Shown here piece by piece: positions 17,320 to 26,188 of a DNA stretch of 27,571 bases. The stretch lies in contig CAMDJS010000016.1 of NCBI GenBank assembly GCA_945900685.1, positions 1-27,571 of the forward strand. The letters are read 5' to 3'. Numbering within the stretch: the first letter of the stretch is position 1; each line of letters opens with the position of its first letter. Position numbers and translations under genes: made by a program. The notes beneath the pieces were generated by a model. That model did not search any database. It worked only from the letters and a program-made list of their open reading frames with translations, and was not told the DNA's origin. This DNA comes from Bordetella parapertussis. Lineage in GTDB: Bacteria; Pseudomonadota; Gammaproteobacteria; Burkholderiales; Burkholderiaceae_C.

Positions 17320-17320
17320 T

Positions 17321-18280
17321 ATGACGACATTCTCATTTGTATTTCCAGGACAAGGCTCGCAATCCGTTGGCATGCTCGACGCTTGGAGCGACCACCCTGT
17401 GGTGGATGCCGTGTTGGAAGAGGCCAGCGAGACCTTGGGACAAGACTTGGCCAAATTGATACACGAAGGTCCGAAAGAAGATTTGGCACTGACCACCAAC
17501 ACCCAGCCGGTGATGCTGGTGGCGGCCATCGCGGCCTACCGCGTGTGGCAGGCCGAGGGCGGCGCGACACCGGCTTTTGTCGCCGGTCATTCATTGGGTG
17601 AATATTCAGCCTTGGTGGCCAGTGGTGTGTTGACTTTGTCGCAGGCCGTGCCGCTGGTTCGGTTGCGTGCCCAAGCCATGCAAGACGCTGTCTCAGTGGG
17701 CGCAGGCGCCATGGCGGCTGTGCTGGCTTTGGATCCGGCCAAGGTGATTGAAGTCTGTCAGCAGGCGCAAAACAGTTTTTCTTCGGACAGCGGGGAAGTG
17801 GTGCAGGCCGCCAATTTCAACGACCCCGGACAAACCGTGATTTCAGGCAGCAAAGCCGCTGTTGACAAGGCTTGCGAATTACTCAAAGCGGCAGGCGCCA
17901 AACGCACTGTGTTGCTGCCGGTATCTGCTCCGTTTCACTGTGCCTTGATGAAACCGGCGGCCGAGCGTTTGCGCGAACACCTGCAAGGCATGGCATTGCA
18001 AGCACCGCAGATTCCCCTCATCAACAACATCGATGTGGCGCAGGAAAGTGACCCGGTGCGGATTCGCGACGCGCTTTACCGCCAGTCGTTCGGCCCGGTG
18101 CGCTGGGTGGAAACCGTGCAGCTTATGCAGCAACTTGGCGTCAGCCATGTGGTCGAATGCGGACCGGGCAAAGTGTTGAGTGGCATGGTCAAACGCATTT
18201 GCCCTGAATTGCATTCACAGGCCATGTACGACCCTGCGACGCTGGCTGAAACACGTACTTTTTTGGCGACATCAACATGA
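17321..18280 (+). CDS. fabD: Malonyl-CoA:ACP transacylase
   Basis: FabD moves malonyl groups from CoA to acyl carrier protein, supplying the elongation substrate. The product from ATG 17321 is 319 residues, starting MTTFSFVFPGQGSQSVGML. The nucleophile is in GHSLGEYS (His 90, Ser 91), the catalytic His is in VSAPFHCALM (His 206), and QPVMLVA and a late VVECGPGKVLSGM match the family. An insertion-free length of about 320 residues is normal. The start is preceded one base earlier by the fabH stop. The stop overlaps fabG by four bases (ATGA at 18277-18280). Confidence 0.97.
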   Translation: MTTFSFVFPGQGSQSVGMLDAWSDHPVVDAVLEEASETLGQDLAKLIHEGPKEDLALTTNTQPVMLVAAIAAYRVWQAEGGATPAFVAGHSLGEYSALVASGVLTLSQAVPLVRLRAQAMQDAVSVGAGAMAAVLALDPAKVIEVCQQAQNSFSSDSGEVVQAANFNDPGQTVISGSKAAVDKACELLKAAGAKRTVLLPVSAPFHCALMKPAAERLREHLQGMALQAPQIPLINNIDVAQESDPVRIRDALYRQSFGPVRWVETVQLMQQLGVSHVVECGPGKVLSGMVKRICPELHSQAMYDPATLAETRTFLATST

Positions 18281-19026
18281 GCAACCCAGAACATTCTCCA
18301 CTTACCGCTTTGGTGACAGGTGCATCCCGCGGCATTGGTGCGGCCATTGCCCTCGAGTTGGCCAAGCAAGGTTTTGCTGTGCACGGAAGCGCCACTACCG
18401 AGGACGGTGCCAAGCGCATCAGCGATGCCTTGTCTGCATTTCCCGGTTGTCACGGCTTGGTGTTGCAAGTCAATGACGCGCAACAGTTGCAGGCCGTGGT
18501 CGACAACCTGGTGCAACAAACTGGCGGTCTGCATGTGCTGGTCAATAACGCCGGTATCACTCGTGACACTTTGGCCATGCGCATGAAAGACAACGATTGG
18601 GACGAAGTGATTGACACCAATTTGAAAGCGGTGTTCAGGCTCAGTCGCGCCGTCATGCGGCCCATGATGAAGCAGCGTTTTGGACGCATCATCAACATCA
18701 CCAGTGTGGTGGGTGCCTCGGGCAACCCTGGTCAGGCCAATTACGCGGCCGCCAAGGCTGGCGTGGCGGGCATGACCCGTGCACTCGCTCGTGAACTGGG
18801 CAGCCGTGGCATCACCGTCAATTGCGTCGCGCCGGGTTTCATCCACACCGACATGACGGCGACTTTGCCGCAAGAACAACAACAAGCCTTGTTAGGCCAA
18901 ATTCCGCTGGGATACTTGGGCAAGCCCGAAGATGTGGCCCATGCTGTCGCTTATCTGGCCAGTTCGCAGGCTGGTTATGTGACCGGTCAGGAATTGCACG
19001 TCAATGGAGGCATGTACATGGCCTAA
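18277..19026 (+). CDS. fabG: 3-oxoacyl-ACP reductase
   Basis: FabG is an NADPH-dependent short-chain dehydrogenase that reduces 3-oxoacyl-ACP to 3-hydroxyacyl-ACP. The 249-residue product has the cofactor motif TGASRGIG (14-21), NNAG (90-93), Asn 115, Ser 143 in ITSVVG and Tyr 156/Lys 160 in YAAAK, giving the full SDR catalytic tetrad. The C-terminus GYVTGQELHVNGGMYM is the standard FabG ending. It overlaps fabD by four bases. An 84-bp gap with a hairpin and a promoter-like sequence separates it from acpP, which allows acpP to be expressed at its own higher level. Confidence 0.97.
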   Translation: MSNPEHSPLTALVTGASRGIGAAIALELAKQGFAVHGSATTEDGAKRISDALSAFPGCHGLVLQVNDAQQLQAVVDNLVQQTGGLHVLVNNAGITRDTLAMRMKDNDWDEVIDTNLKAVFRLSRAVMRPMMKQRFGRIINITSVVGASGNPGQANYAAAKAGVAGMTRALARELGSRGITVNCVAPGFIHTDMTATLPQEQQQALLGQIPLGYLGKPEDVAHAVAYLASSQAGYVTGQELHVNGGMYMA

Positions 19027-19350
<324 letters not shown>

Positions 19351-19364
19351 AGCAGAGGTTTCGC

Positions 19365-20609
19365 ATGAGTCGACGTCGCGTTGTCGTGACCGGCTTGGGC
19401 TGTGTGTCTCCTGTGGGAAACACCGCTCAGGCTTCCTGGAAACAAATCCTGGCCGGACAGTCAGGCATAGATGCCATCACCCATTTTGATGCGTCAGCTT
19501 TTGCTTGCCATTTCGCCGGTGAGGTGAAAAACTTCAACCTGGATGAGTACATCTCTTCCAAGGACGCTCGCACCATGGACAGGTTTATCCACCTGGGCGT
19601 GGCTGCTGGTTTGCAGGCGGTCGCGGATGCGGGCTTGCCCACAGGCGAAGCCTTAGACGAGGAAACCTCTTTTCGCATCGGTTGTTTGATCGGTTCCGGT
19701 ATCGGTGGTTTGCCGCTGATTGAGAACATGCGCGACGAACTCAAGGCGCGTGGCCCCCGTCGCATTTCGCCGTTCTTTGTTCCCGCCAGCATCATCAACA
19801 TGATCTCCGGTCATGTCTCCATGCGTTGCGGTTTCAAAGGCCCGAACCTCGCCATAGCTACGGCTTGCAGTACCGGCTTGCACAGTATTGGCGAAGCCGG
19901 ACGCATCATCGAATACGGGGATGCCGATGTCATGGTGGCAGGCGGTTCCGAAGCCACCATATCCCCGCTGGGTTTGGGTGGATTTGCTGCCATGCGCGCC
20001 TTGTCCACCCGCAATGACGATCCGAAAACCGCTTCTCGCCCCTGGGACAAAGACCGCGACGGTTTTGTGTTGGGCGAAGGCGCAGGCGTACTGGTTTTGG
20101 AAGAATATGAATTTGCCAAAGCACGCGGCGCACGTATTTATGCGGAGCTGGCCGGTTACGGCCGCAGTGCAGACGCTGGCCACATGACCGCTCCCAACAT
20201 GGACGGCCCGCGCCGTTCCATGCAAGCCGCATTGAAAAATGCCGGCATGTCCCCAGATCAAATCCATTATTTGAACGCGCACGGTACTTCCACGCCGTTG
20301 GGAGACATCAACGAAACGCATGCCATCAAGGCTGCGTTTGGTGACCACGCCCACAAGATGGTGATCAGTTCCACCAAATCCATGACCGGGCATTTGCTCG
20401 GCGGTGCGGGTGGCATTGAAAGTGTCTTTACCGTGCTGGCAGTTCATGAACAAAAAGCGCCGCCCACCATCAATTTGCACAACCCGGATCCCGAGTGTGA
20501 TCTGGACTACTGCCCCAACGAAGCGCGCGACATGCGCATTGATGTGGCTGTGAAAAACAATTTCGGTTTTGGTGGTACCAACGGAACGCTTGTATTCAAG
20601 CGACTGTGA
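19365..20609 (+). CDS. fabF: Beta-ketoacyl-ACP synthase II
   Basis: FabF condenses acyl-ACP with malonyl-ACP in chain elongation. The 414-residue product starts [19 protein letters not shown] and carries Cys 168 in IATACSTG, His 306 in [11 protein letters not shown], Lys 338 in SSTKSMTGH and His 343, the Cys-His-His set of KAS I/II enzymes. The C-terminus [16 protein letters not shown] is standard. ATG 19365 has AGAGG upstream. It closes the fatty-acid block. The next gene is a DegP-type protease after about 100 bp; no rpoE-rseAB genes intervene. Confidence 0.97.
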   Translation: MSRRRVVVTGLGCVSPVGNTAQASWKQILAGQSGIDAITHFDASAFACHFAGEVKNFNLDEYISSKDARTMDRFIHLGVAAGLQAVADAGLPTGEALDEETSFRIGCLIGSGIGGLPLIENMRDELKARGPRRISPFFVPASIINMISGHVSMRCGFKGPNLAIATACSTGLHSIGEAGRIIEYGDADVMVAGGSEATISPLGLGGFAAMRALSTRNDDPKTASRPWDKDRDGFVLGEGAGVLVLEEYEFAKARGARIYAELAGYGRSADAGHMTAPNMDGPRRSMQAALKNAGMSPDQIHYLNAHGTSTPLGDINETHAIKAAFGDHAHKMVISSTKSMTGHLLGGAGGIESVFTVLAVHEQKAPPTINLHNPDPECDLDYCPNEARDMRIDVAVKNNFGFGGTNGTLVFKRL

Positions 20610-20712
20610 TCCTTGCTCATAAAGGCGGCTGATTTAAGGGAAATTGGATCGCTTTCACCGCAATGGCTTGAAACACGTTAAAACTGCCTCAACACCTATG
20701 GGAGAAGAACAG

Positions 20713-22206
20713 ATGTTTCATATATTGAATGTTCGTAAACAAGTTTTATCCTTGTTGAGCGTTTTGGCGTTTGGCGTCAGCGTCGCCGGTTTTGTCGGCT
20801 TGCCTGCTACTGCAACTGCGCAAAACCGCACCTTGCCTGACTTCACAGATTTGGTCGAGCAAGTCGGTCCTTCGGTGGTGAATATCCGCACAATTGACAA
20901 GCCCTCATCCCAACCTACCGCACAAAACCAACCCACCGATCCGCAAGACGAGGAAATGCAGGAGTTGTTTCGCCGCTTCTTCGGCATGCCGCCCCCCAAC
21001 CCTAACGCGCCGCGCCAGCAACGCCCCAACCGTCCGCAGCAACCCCAACCCGAAGATCAACCACGTGGTGTTGGCTCCGGTTTTATTTTGACCGCTGATG
21101 GTTTCATCATGACCAATGCGCACGTGGTCGACGGTGCTCAGCAAGTCATCGTCACATTGACAGACAAACGTGAATTTGTGGCGCGCATCATTGGCATCGA
21201 CAAGCGCACCGATGTGGCTGTGGTGAAAATTGAAGCCAGCGGTTTGCCGCCAGTCAAGCTTGGCGACCCGAACCGCCTCAAAGTAGGCGAATGGGTGATG
21301 GCCATTGGCTCGCCATTCGGCTTGGAAAACACCGTGACGGCCGGCATCGTCAGCGCCAAAGGGCGTGACACGGGCGACTACCTGCCATTCATTCAAACAG
21401 ATGTCGCCATCAACCCCGGCAATTCGGGTGGACCCTTGATCAATATGCGCGGCGAAGTCATAGGCATCAACAGCCAAATTTACTCCCGCTCTGGTGGTTT
21501 CATGGGCATCTCTTTCGCTATTCCCATTGATGAGGCTGCCAACGTCAGCAACCAATTGCGCGCTAACGGACGGGTGCAACGCGGCCGATTGGGCGTAGGC
21601 ATCGGTGAAGTCAGCAAGGATGTGGCGGAGTCGCTGGGCATGAGCAAGCCCCAAGGCGCATTTGTCAGCAGCGTAGAAGCCGGTTCTCCCGCTGAGAAAG
21701 CTGGCATTGAAGCCGGTGACATTATTTTGAAGTTTGATGGAAAGACGATTGAAAAATCCTCTGACTTGCCGCGAACTGTTGGCAACACCAAGCCCGGCAC
21801 TCAAAGCAAACTGACTTTGCTGCGTCGAGGTGCGACACGCGATATCGCCATCACTGTGGGCGAATTTGAGCCTGAGAAAGCCGCTGCTGCCAAACCGGCC
21901 GCCGCTGAGAAACCGCCTGAGTCCGCAGCTGTGGTGCAGTTGCTGGGTTTGACCGTCAGTGACTTGAGCGAAGCGCAAAAGAAAGAATCCAAGATGCGCG
22001 CCGGTGTAAGAGTAGATGCAGTGGCTGAACCTGCGCTCAAAGCCGGTATTCGAGAGGGAGACATCATCACCCAGATCGCCAATATCGAAGTCATTGACAC
22101 CAAGAGCTTTGCCCAACTCATGGCCAAGCTCGACAAGTCAAAATCGGTGAGCGTGTTGCTGCGTCGCGGCGAGTGGTCGCAATACACCGTGATACGTCCC
22201 AAATAA
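20713..22206 (+). CDS. mucD: Periplasmic serine protease, DegP/HtrA family (MucD-like)
   Basis: HtrA proteases degrade or refold damaged envelope proteins. From ATG 20713 the product is 497 residues, with a signal peptide at about 1-37 (KQVLSLLSVLAFGVSVAGFVGL, cleavage near ATAQ-NRT). A Pro/Gln/Asn-rich linker follows (about 65-118). The trypsin-like domain has TNAHVV (His 137), RTDVAV (Asp 167) and GNSGGPL (Ser 238). Two PDZ domains follow at about 290-380 and 400-495. GGAG at 20701-20704, eight bases before ATG 20713, decides this start over ATG 20698 and TTG 20644. TTGAAA at 20668-20673 is a possible -35 of a stress or housekeeping promoter, but I cannot pair it with a good -10. MucD is normally under sigma-E control in this group. 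Confidence 0.95.
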   Translation: MFHILNVRKQVLSLLSVLAFGVSVAGFVGLPATATAQNRTLPDFTDLVEQVGPSVVNIRTIDKPSSQPTAQNQPTDPQDEEMQELFRRFFGMPPPNPNAPRQQRPNRPQQPQPEDQPRGVGSGFILTADGFIMTNAHVVDGAQQVIVTLTDKREFVARIIGIDKRTDVAVVKIEASGLPPVKLGDPNRLKVGEWVMAIGSPFGLENTVTAGIVSAKGRDTGDYLPFIQTDVAINPGNSGGPLINMRGEVIGINSQIYSRSGGFMGISFAIPIDEAANVSNQLRANGRVQRGRLGVGIGEVSKDVAESLGMSKPQGAFVSSVEAGSPAEKAGIEAGDIILKFDGKTIEKSSDLPRTVGNTKPGTQSKLTLLRRGATRDIAITVGEFEPEKAAAAKPAAAEKPPESAAVVQLLGLTVSDLSEAQKKESKMRAGVRVDAVAEPALKAGIREGDIITQIANIEVIDTKSFAQLMAKLDKSKSVSVLLRRGEWSQYTVIRPK

Positions 22207-22240
22207 AGCCAAGGCAGACATAAGGGTTAACCCTTGGCTT
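22206..22240. terminator. Inverted repeats just after mucD, two competing pairings
   Basis: AAGCCAAGG (22206-22214) pairs perfectly with CCTTGGCTT (22232-22240). Inside this, AAGGGTTAACCCTT (22222-22235) is itself a perfect palindrome sharing the CCTT bases, so the two structures exclude each other in part. No T run follows, so a standard intrinsic terminator is doubtful. Confidence 0.4.
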
Positions 22241-22414
22241 GCCAAAATGATGGGTTCTTCCAACGGGCTGAAAAAATATTTTTGATGTAAGTGCAAACTA
22301 ATTTTTCAGTAAAAACACCATTTTTAAATCTAAGCAAGGGCAAGAAACTGTGAAAGATGGCATATGTCGCCGCCAAAACTCCATGATGCGGGATGATTTT
22401 GGAGTTGTACATAT

Positions 22415-22482
22415 CGATCCACAGATCACCCACAAGTTATCCTGCCAAACCCGTTATCGAAATGTGAATAAATTATGTATAA
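22415..22482. promoter_or_regulatory. Cluster of DnaA-box-like 9-mers at 11-bp steps
   Basis: Against TTATNCACA: 22415-22423 CGATCCACA (2 mismatches), 22426-22434 TCACCCACA (2), 22437-22445 TTATCCTGC (3), 22463-22471 TGTGAATAA (perfect on the minus strand) and 22474-22482 TATGTATAA (1 mismatch, minus strand). The first three begin exactly 11 bp apart, as do the last two. This resembles the repeat spacing of DnaA-box arrays and may be a replication origin remnant, a DnaA titration site or a DnaA-controlled promoter. Confidence 0.45.
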
Positions 22483-22552
22483 CTTGACTGTCGTTGACCT
22501 GCAACGGGTGTTTGAAAGCCCCTCAAACCTGTTTGATGCCCGGGTTTCTGCC

Positions 22553-22629
22553 TACAATGAACTTCCAACTATCGCAGTTGCCATAGATTGTTGGTTCCGG
22601 GCGCGTCATCACCTGACGCGCCCTTTTTT
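22553..22629 (+). ncRNA. Possible small RNA or leader ending in a strong terminator before lepA
   Basis: TACAAT at 22553-22558 could be a -10, with TTTGAT at 22532-22537 (15-bp spacing) as a weak -35. A transcript starting near 22564 would contain a bulged hairpin (CCAACTAT with ATAG...TTGG, about 22565-22594) and end at the terminator, about 65 nt in all. An earlier start from TATAAC at 22478-22483 would give about 140 nt, with an extra hairpin at about 22506-22529. I do not recognise a known RNA family. Confidence 0.3.
22599..22629 (+). terminator. Strong Rho-independent terminator 45 bp upstream of lepA
   Basis: GGGCGCGTCA (22599-22608) and TGACGCGCCC (22614-22623) form a perfect 10-bp GC-rich stem with a five-base loop, followed by six Ts (22624-22629). 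It is the most convincing terminator in the window. No protein gene lies within 390 bp upstream on this strand, so it ends either a long mucD 3' extension, a small RNA or an attenuated lepA leader. Confidence 0.92.
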
Positions 22630-22674
22630 ATGCCTTTCTCCTCTGTAAATTCAATTACTTAACCGCTTGCATTG

Positions 22675-24483
22675 ATGAACCACATCAGAAATTTTTCCAT
22701 CATCGCGCACATAGATCACGGCAAATCCACGCTGGCTGACCGCATCATTCAGCGCTGCGGAGGCTTGAGCGACAGAGAGATGGAAGCGCAGGTGCTGGAC
22801 TCGATGGACATCGAGAAAGAGCGTGGGATAACCATCAAGGCACAGACCGCTGCGCTGCGCTACAAAGCCAAAGATGGACAGATTTACAACCTGAATTTGA
22901 TCGACACACCGGGACACGTTGACTTCTCTTACGAGGTCAGTCGCTCGTTATCTGCTTGTGAAGGTGCTTTGCTGGTGGTGGATGCCAGCCAAGGCGTGGA
23001 AGCGCAAACCGTGGCCAACTGTTACACCGCACTCGACTTGGGTGTGGAGGTGGTGCCGGTACTCAACAAAATGGATTTGGCATCTGCCGATCCTGACAAC
23101 GCCAAGACTGAAATCGAAGATGTGATCGGCATTGACGCGAGCGAAGCCATTCCCTGTTCTGCCAAAACCGGCATGGGTGTGGAAGAAATATTGGAAGCCG
23201 TGGTCGCCAAAATTCCAGCCCCGAAAGGCAACCCCAACGCGCCGCTTCGCGCCATGATTGTTGACAGCTGGTTCGATACCTATGTGGGTGTCGTCATGCT
23301 GGTACGCGTGGTCGATGGTCGCTTGGGTAGGGGCGAACGTTTCAAAATGATGGCCACCGAGACGGTCTACAACGCCGACAACTTGGGCGTGTTCACACCG
23401 GCCAACGAACCGCGCGACTCGCTAGAGGCCGGTGAGGTGGGCTACATCATTGCAGGCATCAAAGAGTTGCAAGCCGCCAAGGTGGGCGACACCATCACCC
23501 TCGAGAAAAAACTACCCAACAACCTAGGCCCCGCCGAGCAAGCACTGCCAGGTTTCAAGGAAATCCAACCGCAGGTGTTTGCGGGTTTGTACCCCACCGA
23601 AGCCAGCCAGTACGACTCTTTGCGTGATGCACTGGAAAAACTCAAGCTGAACGACTCCTCATTGCGCTATGAACCCGAGGTGTCGCAGGCGCTGGGCTTT
23701 GGCTTTCGTTGCGGCTTCTTGGGTTTGTTGCACATGGAGATCGTGCAGGAACGCTTGGAGCGCGAGTTTGACCAAGACCTGATCACCACCGCGCCCAGCG
23801 TGGTCTATGAAGTGCTCAAGGCCGATGGCGAAATCATCATGGTGGAAAACCCGTCCAAGATGCCCGAGGCCAGCAAGATGGAAGAGATACGCGAGCCCAT
23901 CGTCACGGTGCATTTGTACATGCCGCAAGACTATGTGGGCGCGGTCATGACACTGGCCAATCAAAAGCGTGGCGTGCAACTTAATATGGCCTACCACGGT
24001 CGACAGGTCATGTTGACCTACGAAATGCCGCTGGGCGAAATCGTGCTCGATTTCTTCGACAAACTCAAAAGCGTCAGCCGTGGTTATGCATCGATGGACT
24101 ATGAGTTCAAAGAATACCGCGCCTCGGACGTGGTGAAAGTGGATATTTTGCTCAACGGCGAACGGGTGGACGCCTTGTCCATCATCGTGCACCGCAGCCA
24201 GTCGCAATACCGTGGCCGTGCCGTGGTATCCAAAATGCGCGAGATCATCAGCCGCCAAATGTTTGACGTGGCGATTCAAGCCGCCATCGGTGCCAACATC
24301 ATTGCGCGCGAAAGTATCAAGGCGTTGCGTAAAAACGTGCTGGCAAAATGCTATGGCGGCGACATCAGTCGCAAACGCAAACTCTTAGAGAAACAAAAAG
24401 CAGGTAAGAAACGCATGAAACAAATCGGATCGGTGGAAGTGCCCCAAGAAGCCTTTTTGGCGATATTGCAGGTGGAGGATTGA
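22675..24483 (+). CDS. lepA: Elongation factor 4 (LepA), ribosome-associated GTPase
   Basis: LepA/EF4 is a translational GTPase that acts on the ribosome, in initiation or in remodelling of stalled complexes. The 602-residue product has all GTPase motifs: [10 protein letters not shown] (G1), GITIKAQT (G2), DTPGHVDF (G3), NKMDL (G4) and SAK (G5). EF-G-like domains II, III and V follow, and then the LepA-specific C-terminal domain with [35 protein letters not shown] 22675 is chosen because [16 protein letters not shown] is the family N-terminus; a TTG directly before it is ignored. Shine-Dalgarno is weak. Its promoter is unclear, because only 45 bp separate it from a strong terminator. The stop overlaps the lepB start (TGATG). 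Confidence 0.97.
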   Translation: MNHIRNFSIIAHIDHGKSTLADRIIQRCGGLSDREMEAQVLDSMDIEKERGITIKAQTAALRYKAKDGQIYNLNLIDTPGHVDFSYEVSRSLSACEGALLVVDASQGVEAQTVANCYTALDLGVEVVPVLNKMDLASADPDNAKTEIEDVIGIDASEAIPCSAKTGMGVEEILEAVVAKIPAPKGNPNAPLRAMIVDSWFDTYVGVVMLVRVVDGRLGRGERFKMMATETVYNADNLGVFTPANEPRDSLEAGEVGYIIAGIKELQAAKVGDTITLEKKLPNNLGPAEQALPGFKEIQPQVFAGLYPTEASQYDSLRDALEKLKLNDSSLRYEPEVSQALGFGFRCGFLGLLHMEIVQERLEREFDQDLITTAPSVVYEVLKADGEIIMVENPSKMPEASKMEEIREPIVTVHLYMPQDYVGAVMTLANQKRGVQLNMAYHGRQVMLTYEMPLGEIVLDFFDKLKSVSRGYASMDYEFKEYRASDVVKVDILLNGERVDALSIIVHRSQSQYRGRAVVSKMREIISRQMFDVAIQAAIGANIIARESIKALRKNVLAKCYGGDISRKRKLLEKQKAGKKRMKQIGSVEVPQEAFLAILQVED

Positions 24484-25484
24484 TGCCTACATTCACCGCC
24501 ATTGTGTTGACTTGCTTTGTCGCTTACGCCACAGGTTGGTACAGCGGCAAGATTGAAGGTTCGTTCGCGTTGCTTCTGCTCATGGCCACTGCCGTCAGCG
24601 GCACGTACTGGATGGCAGAGCAATTCTTTTATTTGCCACGCCGCCGCGCTGCTGCACTCCAACTTGATGAGCAACACGCCAAGCGCCTGCAAGATTTGAA
24701 GCAGCAAGGCATCACCGTGCAAGACGATGACGCTTCCTATATCAAAGCACGTGAAGAAATTTACAGACAGCCTTGGTGGATGGATTGGACCGCAGGATTG
24801 TTTCCAGTCATCGCCGCAGTTTTCTTTTTGCGCTCTTTTTTGTTTGAGCCTTTCAAAATTCCTTCCGGCTCCATGATTCCCACGCTGCATGTCGGCGACC
24901 TGATTTTGGTGAACAAATTCCATTACGGCATTCGCTTGCCGGTGATCAATTACCAAGTGACACAAGGTACGCCTGTCAACCGTGGCGATGTCATGGTGTT
25001 TCGCTATCCGCCCCGGCCCAGTTTGGATTACATCAAGCGCGTAGTGGGTGTGCCTGGAGACAAAATCGCTTACATCAACAAAGTGTTGACCCTCAATGGT
25101 CAGCCAGTCAGCAAAGTCAATGTTCCTGAGTTTTTCGACGCTGACAATATGCGCTACAGCTTGCAGTTTGAGGAAGACATGCCGATTGGTTCATCCCCTT
25201 CCGAGATGAGTACATTGCGTAAACACCGCTTGCTCAATGACGACAAGGCACCTAATTTCGTCAGCGGCATCGAAGATTTTCCGTTCAAAGAAAATTGCAC
25301 ATACAGCGTTGAAGGTTTGGAATGCACAGTCCCTGCCGGTCATTACTTCATGATGGGTGACAACCGTGACAACTCGCTGGACTCGCGTTACTGGGGTTTC
25401 GTGCCGGATCAAAACATTGTTGGCAAAGCCTTTTTTGTCTGGATGAATTTCTCCAATCCGTCGCGCGTAGGCAGTTTCGACTGA
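24483..25484 (+). CDS. lepB: Signal peptidase I
   Basis: LepB is the inner-membrane Ser/Lys peptidase that removes signal peptides from exported proteins. The 333-residue product has membrane segments at about 3-20, 28-45 and 103-120. The catalytic domain has IPSGSMIPTL (Ser 130 nucleophile) and DYIKRVVGVPGDK (Lys 185 general base), then the late motif GDNRDNSLDSRYWGFV. The N-terminus [22 protein letters not shown] is predicted as a membrane helix. ATG 24483 shares one base with the lepA stop (TGATG), and a TTG just before is not needed. rnc starts two bases after its stop, so the gene is inside a tight operon. Confidence 0.96.
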   Translation: MPTFTAIVLTCFVAYATGWYSGKIEGSFALLLLMATAVSGTYWMAEQFFYLPRRRAAALQLDEQHAKRLQDLKQQGITVQDDDASYIKAREEIYRQPWWMDWTAGLFPVIAAVFFLRSFLFEPFKIPSGSMIPTLHVGDLILVNKFHYGIRLPVINYQVTQGTPVNRGDVMVFRYPPRPSLDYIKRVVGVPGDKIAYINKVLTLNGQPVSKVNVPEFFDADNMRYSLQFEEDMPIGSSPSEMSTLRKHRLLNDDKAPNFVSGIEDFPFKENCTYSVEGLECTVPAGHYFMMGDNRDNSLDSRYWGFVPDQNIVGKAFFVWMNFSNPSRVGSFD

Positions 25485-25486
25485 GC

Positions 25487-26188
25487 ATGGGCCAGCAGTT
25501 GCCAGACGCCAAAAACCATGAAGCACTGCAAGCCCGCTTGCAACACCGATTTGCCAATGCAAGTCTGTTGTCGCTGGCACTCACCCACCGCAGTTTCGGC
25601 AATCCGCACAACGAGCGTCTGGAGTTTTTAGGCGACTCTGTATTGAACTTGGCTGTCTCCGGCATGCTTTACCAGGCATTGCAACATCAAGCTGAGGGAG
25701 ATTTGTCCCGGGTGCGTGCCAATCTGGTCAAGCAAGACACCTTGCACAAATTGGCCATGGATTTGGGACTGGCCGGCATGGTCAGATTGGGTGAAGGCGA
25801 GATGCGCTCCGGCGGTCAACACCGCCCCTCTATATTGGCAGACGCACTCGAAGCCGTGATTGGCGCTGTTTACCTTGACGCCGGTTATGACAAGGCGCAG
25901 GCCTTGGTGATGCGCTTGTTTGAAAACATCGACCTCTCGCCCACCATGACGGCCGCGGCCAAAGACCCGAAAACCGAATTGCAAGAATGGCTGCAGGCAC
26001 GACGTTGGCAACTGCCTGTCTACCGCGTGGTCGGCACCACCGGTGCGGCGCACCAGCAAACCTTTGATGTGGAATGTGAAGTCACTGAACTCAAGCAGTC
26101 GCAACGCGGCATCGGCAGTTCACGCCGCAGCGGTGAACAAGCCGCGGCACTCGCCATGCTCCAATGGCTCAAGGAGCACCCGCAATGA
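25487..26188 (+). CDS. rnc: Ribonuclease III
   Basis: RNase III cuts double-stranded RNA, including 30S pre-rRNA and many structured mRNAs and small RNAs. The 233-residue product has the catalytic domain with [12 protein letters not shown] (Glu 43, Glu 46, Asp 50) and [13 protein letters not shown] (Asp 119, Glu 122), the four metal-binding acids. A dsRNA-binding domain follows (about 160-230) with KTELQEWLQ and the basic [18 protein letters not shown] motif. It overlaps era by four bases (ATGA at 26185-26188). The rnc-era pair is widely conserved and joins rRNA processing with 30S maturation. Confidence 0.96.
   Translation: MGQQLPDAKNHEALQARLQHRFANASLLSLALTHRSFGNPHNERLEFLGDSVLNLAVSGMLYQALQHQAEGDLSRVRANLVKQDTLHKLAMDLGLAGMVRLGEGEMRSGGQHRPSILADALEAVIGAVYLDAGYDKAQALVMRLFENIDLSPTMTAAAKDPKTELQEWLQARRWQLPVYRVVGTTGAAHQQTFDVECEVTELKQSQRGIGSSRRSGEQAAALAMLQWLKEHPQ

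Larger units (their letters stand above)
22207..22674. other. 468-bp AT-rich gap between mucD and lepA
   Basis: No credible protein gene is seen. In order it holds: the inverted repeats after mucD; an AT-rich tract (about 22268-22330) with the palindrome AAAAATATTTTT (22272-22283) and the repeat CTGAAAAA/TTTTTCAG (22268-22275, 22302-22309); a cluster of DnaA-box-like 9-mers (22415-22482); -10-like TATAAC (22478-22483) and TACAAT (22553-22558); and a strong terminator (22599-22629). It is clearly lower in GC than the rest of the window. Confidence 0.8.

Noticed and set aside
19653..20480. 275-codon minus-strand frame opposite fabF
   Set aside because: Antisense shadow of a complete FabF with intact active site.
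20660..20712. Sigma-E or sigma-32 promoter for mucD
   Set aside because: TTGAAA is present but no matching downstream element of either class occurs at proper spacing, and no GAACTT-type -35 was found.
20905..22116. 403-codon open frame on the minus strand opposite mucD
   Set aside because: Shadow of the HtrA gene; the plus-strand product has all catalytic motifs, while this frame has no recognisable family feature.
22484..22630. 6S RNA (ssrS) before lepA
   Set aside because: I could fold short local hairpins but not the long rod with a central bubble that defines 6S RNA; left as an unassigned candidate.
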